Source: Bufo bufo (Eukaryota; Chordata; Amphibia; Anura; Bufonidae). From it: DNA of 64,000 nt. The DNA is taken from contig NC_053390.1 of NCBI RefSeq assembly GCF_905171765.1, positions 302,229,122 to 302,293,121 of the forward strand. The letters are read 5' to 3'. A program made the translations under genes and the position numbers. The notes beneath the pieces were generated by a model. That model was not told where the DNA came from, ran no database searches, and saw nothing but the letters and a program-made list of their open reading frames with translations. Shown here one piece after another: positions 53,111-61,718 of this stretch. Position 1 is the stretch's first letter. Each line of letters starts with the position of its first letter.

Positions 53111-53466
53111 GGGGTATTGGGGGTCACAGCGAGCAGCAGGATAACACTGTTGGGACTCCAGGTTGTTGGGGGTGATGATAAAAATGTGAGTCTTTGCAAA
53201 GACGAGGGATGGCTGAGAGAAGTTGTACTTACCTAATGTAGAAGATGATGACAGAGAAGGTCAGTAGAGACACCACTTGGGAGGCTCTGGATGTGAGAGG
53301 TATGTGCTGCTGTATACTCCTGTATGTTTGATAGTGTCTATGCAGCAAGTAAATTAAGTAAAATGTCTTTAGTGCTAGTGTGGGCCGGGGGCGTTGACTG
53401 GGGCCATATGCATTGGGGCTTGGGCCCTGGATCGTTTGAGACCCTAGCAATGCCCCTGCTGGGAGC

Positions 53467-54713
53467 ACTCACACTGATGCTGTGCCACTCGCCGGAATAT
53501 GTAGTGAAAGGTGTTTCCCAATTAAACTATAGGCAAGACCATGTGTACGACTGCCAGAGCTATATTATCTATATTATAGATCCGCTATAGTGTCTGCAGA
53601 ACCATCTGCCGATGGCACAGCACAGGGTTCTCAAACTTATCACCCGGTAGAGTATCAGACCCAGACCTGCCGGAACCTCTATAGACCAAAACACCACACA
53701 GCAATACAGAGATACACAGAGTACCTTATACTCCAGACACGAAGTCACTGTTCATGTCCGACCGGATGAACCTAACGCGGTGGCGTGCACAGCAGAGCCT
53801 ACAAGTCGATACTGTTCCGCTGAGTCACCGATGTAGGCCTACATAGAGACAAGTTGATCCTCTACTGTTAGCATGCACGCTGTTCACGACTCATCGATCC
53901 GGATCTGATATGGCTAACGGTGCCAGCGGAACCCTTCCTTCCTGAAGTCATCACAGGAAAGCTACTGCTACTGGTATCAGTTGCTGTATGAAGCCAGAGC
54001 TTCAGCACAGCTCCTCAGAAAAACAATCCTTTTCACTGAATAATCTCTTTGACTCCTGCAACACAGACAGAGTTTCTCACTTCCTGCAGCCTTTGAAGAC
54101 AGTTCCAGCCAGCTCACAAGGGACACAGCAGCATCTGGTGGCTGGAGTTAGTATTACTGGCAATAACAGTCTATAAGTTCCTAACACTGAACTGGTGCAG
54201 CCTGTGTGTTTCATAGGAGCACCCTGCAAATAATCCCAGTTTACATGAAGGTCCACTTAAGGGTATATCCTCACCCTCTCACAGCAGTACAGCTACTGAA
54301 CTTAATAGAGTAGTAGTGCCACTCGCAAGTTACTACAACCCCAGAATCACAAAATACCCAGCAGTGTTGGCTGTTTTCTGATCCTGCGGTTGCAGCAAGT
54401 TGCGAGTCATACTGTGAACCCATTCAGTTCAATGGCTGCAGTGCTAAGATTGCTATGTAGCCCCAGCCTGAAATCTAGAACCATAGTAAGTCCACTTTAC
54501 CTGATATTGATGAGAAGATGTCATCAGGAACATTCAGCTCTTCTCTCTGCATCTTGCTGACATGAGACTTTGAAAGATGGTTTGGAAGAAGTAAAGCCAG
54601 CAAAAGATGAGGTTGGTCATTAAGACCTGTCCCCCCGAAGGGGTGCAGACTGGATGGTATTGGGTGGCACGCTGGCAGTGCAATAATGAAGGCTTCCATC
54701 TTATTGGTATTGA
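53467..54713. other. No gene seen
   Basis: Mostly unique-looking sequence without terminal repeats or domains. Short frames at 53988-54176 and 54475-54699 show nothing recognisable. Confidence 0.5.
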
Positions 54714-57152
54714 ATTACAGGTGTCCTGGAGGAAATAAAGACCTCCCCACCACCTGATGTTAATCTGGTGATCAACCTCACGGACTGTGTACTACCACCT
54801 GGCTACATTAAGATCCTCAGTAAAGGACTTGGTTATAGTCTTACGGAGCAGTTTGATCCCGTTACTTTTGAGGTTGACCTATTTAAAGCTACCCGCAAGT
54901 TGCATTTACACAAAATGTTCAGGGACGCCCCTAATAAAGTGGCTACCACACAGGGAGAGTCCCCGCTTTGCCCTTACCCCACAGCTTTTCAAATATCTAC
55001 AAAATTCAGTAAAGAGGAGCTGGAGTGTCTTGAGTTCCTCACTGGAATGGATACAGCTGAGGAATCCTCCAGCGATGCCTCTGTGGATCCATTCAGGGGT
55101 GGAGTCAAGTCCACTTTTTGCCCCCCCATGCCCGCCGGTAGTAGCATTGATATATTCCAACATCAGGTCATGAGAGATATTCGAGCAGTTATATATTCGA
55201 CTGCTCAACCTAATATCACCCAGGAAGAACAGAGAGCCTTGTCTTGGCTCCGCTCCCAGGATGACATAGTTGTGAAACCGGCGGACAAGGGGAGGAATCT
55301 GGTTCTCATGTCAAAGGAGTACTATTTAAATGAAGCTCTCAGACAATTGGGAGATACTCGCGTGTATGAGAGCATACGGGGGGACCCTGTGGCTAGTACC
55401 CAGCAATTGCTTAAGTCCTTGATCACTAAGTATGTGGAGGTTGATTTTCTTCCCAGGAATATGTTGGGCAAGCTTGTTCCATCATCCCCAGCTAGACCAT
55501 CTTGGTATTTTCTTCCGAAAGTCCACAAGTCACTGAGCCATCCCCCGGGACGTCCCATCGTTGCGGGGATTGGCTCAGTGACAGAACCTTTGTCCAAATA
55601 TGTAGACTGGCTCCTGAGACCAACTCTCACTAGTGCCCCTGCTTATCTTAGGGACACCAAAGATTTTTTATTAGCCCCTAAGGAGCTACATTGGCAAGAT
55701 GGCTACCAATTGGTATCCCTCGATGTGGACAGCCTCTACACCCGCATCCCTCATGATGCGGGTGTGGAGGCGGTCCTTGACATCGTGGCCAATTTGGGCA
55801 AAAGTCAGATGTATTGTAACTTCATTGGTGAAGCACTTCAGTTCATCTTAACCAATAATGTGTTTCAGTTCGGGAATGACTGGTTCAGGCAAAGGTTGGG
55901 TACGGCCATGGGGACCCCCGTCTCCTGCACATTCGCTAATATGTACCTTGCCAGGCTAGAGGACAGGTACATTTACTCCACTATGAACCCTTTTTTACCG
56001 AAGTTGAAAACGTATTTACGTTTTGTGGATGATGTGTTCATAGTGTGGGAAGGTACTGAGAGTGAGTGCAGCGAGTTTGTGGATTTTCTTAATAAGAATG
56101 ACATGGGAATGACGTTCACCCTCAACTTTGGAGGCACCAGATTGGAGTTCTTGGATGTGGCTGTCCTGGTGGAGGTCGACGGGTTGGTCACGGAGGGCTT
56201 TCGTAAGCCCACGGCGACCAACTCCTTGCTCCACCACGACAGCTTCCATTCACAGAGTGTCAAAAAAGCCGTACCTTACGGACAATTCATCATATTGAGG
56301 CGTATCAATAGTAAAGACAGTGGCTATCGCAGTCAGGCCCAAGATCTAAAACAGCGCCTACTGAAGAGAGGGTACCCTGAAGAACCACTTAATATAGACA
56401 TGAGGAAAGTAGAAGAGGATTTCTCCCAGGATAATTTACTGAAGAGTAGTAGTGGCAGGGGGAACCAGGGAAAGATAGACACTGAGCGCACCAGGTTTGC
56501 ATTCTCATTCAAATACAGCCCTATGGCGGAGCAGATACGCTCAGTGATATTTAAAAATTGGGATATCTTGAGGAGAGATGCAACCCTGAATGAGCTTACT
56601 GAACAGAAACCACTGATTTCCTTTAGGAGGAGTCATACTGTCAAAGACAGACTTGTTAGAAGTAGGTTCCAGCCTAGTAAGAGTAGAAATGGGCTAAACA
56701 GTAACCTGCCTAAGGGAAATTTTAGATGTGGGAATTGCTCACTGTGTCCTTATAATTCCCTGAAAAAGTGCATCGAGTTTGCGGGGATCCAACATAGAGT
56801 CAATTCCTTCATCAACTGCCGGAGCACATATGTGGTATATTTACTGCTGTGCACCTGCGGGCGATTTTATATTGGGAAGACCATTAGGTGTCTCTTTGAA
56901 AGGGTCAGGGAACACTTTAACTCCGTTAGAACAGGAAAGGGATGTCCAAGGTTCATTGAGCATGTCAGAGAAGCCCATGGTGGTGATATAAATTGTATTT
57001 CATTCTCCGGCCTGGAGACCGTACCTGCCCCTCTGCAGGGGGGGGACAGACACCGCCTCCTCCTGCAGAGTGAAGCCAGGTGGATCCTACGTACGCAAGC
57101 CCTGGGGGAGCTTGGATTAAATTATAGGAACGACCTCAGTCCGTTCTTGTGA
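54714..57152 (+). CDS. Penelope-like RT with GIY-YIG endonuclease
   Basis: An unbroken frame of about 812 codons. Counting from GTG 54768: an N-terminal region; PADKGRNLVLM (about 171); KVHK...GRPIVAGIGS (about 251-270); RT motif A VSLDVDSLYTRIP (about 316); motif B GTAMGTPVSCTFANMYL (about 378); motif C RFVDDVFIVW (about 418). Then comes a linker with CGNCSLCPY (about 654) and a C-terminal GIY-YIG nuclease (YVVYLLL...YIGKT, about 688-705, with downstream Arg and His/Glu positions). This RT-plus-GIY-YIG layout defines Penelope-like elements. There is no in-frame ATG before about codon 50. It is either 5'-truncated or translated from a spliced 5' exon, since Penelope elements can contain introns. 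It looks young because no stop or frameshift is seen. Confidence 0.92.
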   Translation: MTGVLEEIKTSPPPDVNLVINLTDCVLPPGYIKILSKGLGYSLTEQFDPVTFEVDLFKATRKLHLHKMFRDAPNKVATTQGESPLCPYPTAFQISTKFSKEELECLEFLTGMDTAEESSSDASVDPFRGGVKSTFCPPMPAGSSIDIFQHQVMRDIRAVIYSTAQPNITQEEQRALSWLRSQDDIVVKPADKGRNLVLMSKEYYLNEALRQLGDTRVYESIRGDPVASTQQLLKSLITKYVEVDFLPRNMLGKLVPSSPARPSWYFLPKVHKSLSHPPGRPIVAGIGSVTEPLSKYVDWLLRPTLTSAPAYLRDTKDFLLAPKELHWQDGYQLVSLDVDSLYTRIPHDAGVEAVLDIVANLGKSQMYCNFIGEALQFILTNNVFQFGNDWFRQRLGTAMGTPVSCTFANMYLARLEDRYIYSTMNPFLPKLKTYLRFVDDVFIVWEGTESECSEFVDFLNKNDMGMTFTLNFGGTRLEFLDVAVLVEVDGLVTEGFRKPTATNSLLHHDSFHSQSVKKAVPYGQFIILRRINSKDSGYRSQAQDLKQRLLKRGYPEEPLNIDMRKVEEDFSQDNLLKSSSGRGNQGKIDTERTRFAFSFKYSPMAEQIRSVIFKNWDILRRDATLNELTEQKPLISFRRSHTVKDRLVRSRFQPSKSRNGLNSNLPKGNFRCGNCSLCPYNSLKKCIEFAGIQHRVNSFINCRSTYVVYLLLCTCGRFYIGKTIRCLFERVREHFNSVRTGKGCPRFIEHVREAHGGDINCISFSGLETVPAPLQGGDRHRLLLQSEARWILRTQALGELGLNYRNDLSPFL

Positions 57153-57440
57153 AAATATGTTTAGAAACATGCTTATCTATATGTGCATATTGTATTTTTC
57201 CTTAATGTGTTACTTGTCTATTGTTTTTATACTTTGAATTTATCTTTTTGCACGGACGCAGTCTGGATTGTCTATTTCCATGACAACAGCCTGCGCCAGG
57301 AGTTAAAAGGAGCGATGGCGCAAGCACGCATTGACGCACAGCCTGAGGAAGCGCATGTAGCGCAAAACGGCCACCGCTGTTTGATGCGTGCTCTTGAATT
57401 GTCCGCCCCCTGCCTTACTTGATTTTGAATAAAGCTGCTG
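54714..57440 (+). mobile_element. Penelope-like retroelement
   Basis: A single RT/GIY-YIG ORF is followed by a 3' region with CCTGAGGAAGCGC...GCGCAAAACGG (57334-57366, decayed hammerhead-like block) and AATAAA at 57428. The 5' limit is not clear. The open frame begins at 54714 right beside TTGAATTACAG|GT. Confidence 0.8.
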
Positions 57441-57506
57441 TTATTAATCGCATATGGGTGAGTGCCGCTGTTCATCTCTTCTTCTACACCGGAATTACAT
57501 ATCTTA
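57153..57506 (+). other. Penelope 3' region
   Basis: Non-coding tail. The block CTGAGGAAGCGCATGTAGCGCAAAAC-like at about 57345 has the layout of a hammerhead, but the invariant G after stem II is A, so it is probably inactive. AATAAA lies at 57428. The next 60 bp lead to the Harbinger MITE. Confidence 0.6.
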
Positions 57507-58274
57507 GGGCTCTTTCACACTTGCGTTGTCCGGATCCGTCGTGCACTCCATTTGCCGGAGGTGCCCACCGGATCCGGAAAAACGCAAGTGAACTAAAAGC
57601 ATTTGAAGACGGATCCGTCTTCAAAATGCGTTCAGTGTTACTATGGCACCCAGGACGCTATTAAAGTACTGGCTGCCATAGTAGTAGTGGGGAGCGGGGG
57701 AGCAGTATACTTACAGTCCGTGCGGCTCCCCGGGCGCTCCAGAATGACGTCAGAGCGCCCCATGCGCATGGATCACGTGATCGCATGGATCACGTCATCC
57801 ATGCGCATGGGGCGCTCTGACGTCACTCTGGAGCGCCCCGGGAGCCGCACGGATGGTAAGTACACTGCTCCCCCGCTCCCCACTACACTTTACCATGGCT
57901 GTCAGGACTTTAGCGTCCCGGCAGCCATGGTAACCACTCTGAAAAAGCTAAACGTCGGGTCCGGCAATGCGCCGAAACGACGTTTAGCTTAAGGCCGGAT
58001 CCGGATCAATGCCTTTCAATGGGCATTAATTCCGGATCCGGCCTTGCGGCAAGTGTTCCGGATTTTTGACCGGAGCAAAAAGCGCAGCATGCTGCGGTAT
58101 TTTCTCCGGCCAAAAAACGTTCCGTTCCGGAACTGAAGACATCCTGATGCATCCTGAACGGATTTCTCTCCATTCAGAATGCATTAGGATAAAACTAATC
58201 AGGATTCTTCCGGCATAGAGCCCCGACGACGGAACTCTATGCTGGAAGAAAAGAACGCAGGTGTGAAAGAGCCC
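57507..58274. mobile_element. Harbinger-type palindromic MITE
   Basis: GGGCTCTTTCACAC...GTGTGAAAGAGCCC with TTA on both sides (57504-57506 and 58275-58277). The centre (57715-57855) is a long GC-rich palindrome containing GGGGCGCTC, CACGTGATC and two TGACGTCA octamers (57745-57752 and 57818-57825). It is 768 bp and non-coding. Confidence 0.9.
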
Positions 58275-59830
58275 TTAGTTTACAGCTGATGTAGGAATAA
58301 ATAAATAAAACTGACGCAGCATACGTCTCCCTGCAGTCTCCCTCTCCAATATTCTTCTATTAATCCTTTTCAGCAACACTGTCCGTAGCACTTGAGCGAT
58401 TGCCACGTCTCTCCCTATGCTCAGCTCGGACAATAGCAGGCACCGTGCAGGATAAGGGTTTTACAGGGCTGTGACCTTACAGGGGATGGCTGATTGCCCG
58501 AGCTTCTTACTTTAAAATTGTAACACGTGCAGCCACCATTTTAGGAAAAATTGATTAGTTACCATGAAGCGCAAGAAAATTTGATTAATTGCGAATCAAA
58601 GTTTTCCTAAACTTTGGACTGAATTCTGCTTTGAATGCTTCACTTCGCTCAACACTAAAGGCCAGTTGGGCAATATTTATCATGTCATTTTTCACTGCAC
58701 TTTTTGGAGGGCTTAAATACCGAAGCTTATTTATAGTCTGTAGTAAAATATGTATAGCACACTGTTTCCATTTGTGGCATTTTATTGCTGTTTTTAGGCT
58801 AGTGAAATTTTTATGGTAACGACACTAAAGGTGTTCTTCTCCATAGACCTCTAAATAAAAGTTTAAAATGCCTGGAAAAAAACATTTGCACAAAACTCCT
58901 TCTGCAGCACTTTTTGTCCGTGTCTGTTCCGTTTTTTTATTTTTTTGCGGCCCATATGTGTAACCATTCCTTTCAATAGGCCCGCATATGCATTCCATAT
59001 CCGTATGTCCGCAAGTCTGTTCCGCAAACCAATAGAACGTGTCCAATTCTTGTCCGTTTTGCGGACAAGGGCAGGCATTGTTACAATGGATCCACAAAAA
59101 CTTGATATAACACGGACGTCACACAAATGTCATCCATGTTTTGCAGACCGCAAAATACATACAGTCATGTGAATAAGCCCTAAGGCTGTGTGTACTGCTC
59201 AGGCTCAGTAGGACTGTGTTACATATGCCAAACATATCCACAGAGCCATATACTACATGAACATCGAATACATTGGTATAGCCTTCTTTACTCTATAGAA
59301 AAGCATTGAGTGTTGTGCTTTCCTATGCAATGGGCCACAACAAAAAAACATATAGGGTATATATATACCTTGTTATAACATGGGGTCCTAGGCATGTATA
59401 ACATATACCACTATATAGCTGCCTACAGTACATTACAGCTTTACACTTGGTGAATACGCTGGAAGATTTCTTCGTAATCTGCTGTGGGCCTGTATTATAC
59501 TCTATTACATCTGTTTAAGAATTATTATTTATATATATATATTGTCAAAAAGGATTGGAACTGCAAAAAAAATGGAACACTCAAAAAAGGCAAATTTTAA
59601 ACTTCTGGCCCTCGACAACAAATCTGTAATAGGGCTCTCATCCAACCATAGACCATTTATGATACTGCTGTCTTCTTAAGTAGAGCGGAGTCTTCGGTCA
59701 CCCTCAGACACCAGGGCCCAGATGTCACTGCTACCTTTGAATCCATTATAGCTAAACCCCTGAAAAGGAAGTACAGTTGCATATACCATAGTCTACATAT
59801 GTTTTAAAGAACCATTTTATTATTTTGAAA
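58275..59830. other. Intergenic; one MITE remnant
   Basis: 58885-59180 resembles the Harbinger MITEs (GTCCGTTTTGCGG blocks, right end GTGAATAAGCCCTAAGG), but its left end is not clear. The rest shows nothing recognisable. Confidence 0.5.
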
Positions 59831-61718
59831 GGGGAGTAAACAGGGGCGGATTGGCCATAGACCCCACAGGGAAATTTCCCAGTGGGCCGATGCCCAGGGG
59901 GGCTGCCTGATCCCTCCTCATAGCTGCCAGCCGGGCACATGATGATTTGATACTCTCAGCATTAATTAATGCTAGGGGCATCAGGTACTTATGCATCTGG
60001 TCTGGTCAGTAACCCAGGGTGCCCTCCTGAATTCAAGTGTGTCACCATCCTTAGAATGGCGATACACTTGATGGCAATAGTGGCAGTATAGTGGTAGTAT
60101 TAGTGTTTGGTTCTGCTGGGACGGAATTTTGTGCTGCACTATGGTATTGCTGCTTCCACCTACTTGTAAGCACCAATAATGAATGACTCACAAAAGTGAG
60201 TACCCGTACAAGCCAGCACGTATAGTAGTACACCAAAAAGAGAAAGACAGGGCTCGCACTCAATAGTATTATACTGTATATATATATATAAACTTTATTA
60301 GCATCTCCATACGAGACAAATCACAGTAAAAACACATAGAAAACAATGGATGGTGGAAAACGAGCACACAAGATGACATGGAGCACGGCTAAAACCTGAA
60401 ATGGCAAATTAATTCAAACAATAGATGTATAAATATAGCACATGTGGTAAGGCCGATTCATTGGCCTGTATTTGTGGGAGGGGCACGGTTGCCTATATCA
60501 TGGCACCTCTGCCCCTCCTTCAATGAACGACGTGTCAACGCTGGCCTCGTTTCGTGCGTGAGGATTGCTTCTGTTCAAGCTCCTAGAAGTTCGTTTGTGC
60601 GCCTTGCAAACACTACTACCACAGCTACTGGATCAGGTAAGTGACTGCCACACTTGCAGTCTCGATCTCACAAGTCCGGCCGGCAGTGCCGGCTCCCTAG
60701 GTAACGGGGGAGCCACACTGCACCGGAGCGTCTGCCAGGCAGCGTCGGCTCCCACATGGCATGAATCGTAGGGTGCAGGGGTCAGCGTGATCCCGATTCG
60801 AATTTCTCCCCCCTTAATGTCTGGCACGGGCCGCTGTGCCACTAGTTAGGCAGGGTCCTTGTCAGCAGTGTGGTCCATACCCCCCCCTTATGCCCGCACT
60901 GGCCCCATGTCATTTGCGACGCACTTACCCGAGCGTCCTGCTTGTGCTCTTCTCCACGAGCTGCAGGCGGCTGGTAACTGTGTGGGCTCCCCCTGGTGGC
61001 CGCCGGAGCCGACACAGTCCATGGGCAGTGTTGGATGGTGCAGGCTCCCTCTGGTGGTGACTGCCGGCAGTGCAGTCCATGGCTCTGTGCTCTGTGTTGG
61101 CTCCATCTAGTGGCCACCAGAGCTATGACCACCTTAGGGAAATTTAGTTAGGGTTGTTAAAAAAAAAAAAAATAGGGGAATTAATATTATTTAAAAAAGA
61201 AAAATAAATGAAAAATTAATAAAAATAGGGGGATAAATATAAAAAATATATATATATACATGCTTTTGATTGACGGAGTTGTTTTTAGGGAGGGGGCGAC
61301 ATACTTGTTCAGTGCTAGTCAGAGGATCTCCGTGTTGTTGGTCACACGCATCTACGCCTGGCGGTATGTCTTACGCAAGGATCTTACATGTCATTTTATT
61401 CCAGGATCTGTGTCGTCCTTCTTCAAATATATTCTGCACGTTGTTCAACCATCAGGGTACAGTATGGCAGTAGCTATGTCACGTTACTATTCCATTCTCT
61501 CCTTCTGGTAGTGGGTCAGTGGTGCCACCGTCAGACTCACCAATCACTGGGGTGTTCTAGGTTCGGCTATTGCTTCTCCTTGTCTCAGGTCCTCTCGTCC
61601 CTTTTCACACGTATTCTTCACAGTTGCATGGATCTCGGCCTACTCACAGCTCACGTCACATGGTCCCGGTGTCGGTTGACAGTCAGGGTTTGATTTGTGC
61701 AAACTGTATCCACAGGAT
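59831..61718. other. Repeats and possible 5' leader of the terminal element
   Basis: CAGGGGCGGATTGGCC at about 59843 is a hAT-type terminus without a visible partner. An A/T-rich tract with (TA)n lies near 60280. From about 60440 a GC-richer stretch with repeated 'GCTCCCTCTGGTGG'-like blocks probably belongs to the leader of the DIRS-type element. No coding frame is convincing. Confidence 0.4.

Larger units (their letters stand above)
49656..53458. mobile_element. Non-autonomous hAT element carrying Tc1 copy B
   Basis: The ends CATGGGCGTCACTAGG and CCTAGCAATGCCCCTG are inverted and flanked by the exact 8-bp duplication CTGGGAGC (49648-49655 and 53459-53466). The 3803-bp interior holds the Tc1 (49725-51268) and tandem repeats. 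No transposase of its own is seen. Confidence 0.92.

Noticed and set aside
57507..58274. CpG-island promoter of a host gene
   Set aside because: The GC-rich block is the palindromic core of a Harbinger-type MITE with TTA duplications, and no first exon follows.
59843..59900. Complete hAT element starting CAGGGGCGGATTGG
   Set aside because: No matching right terminus or 8-bp duplication was found by eye; kept only as a possible remnant.
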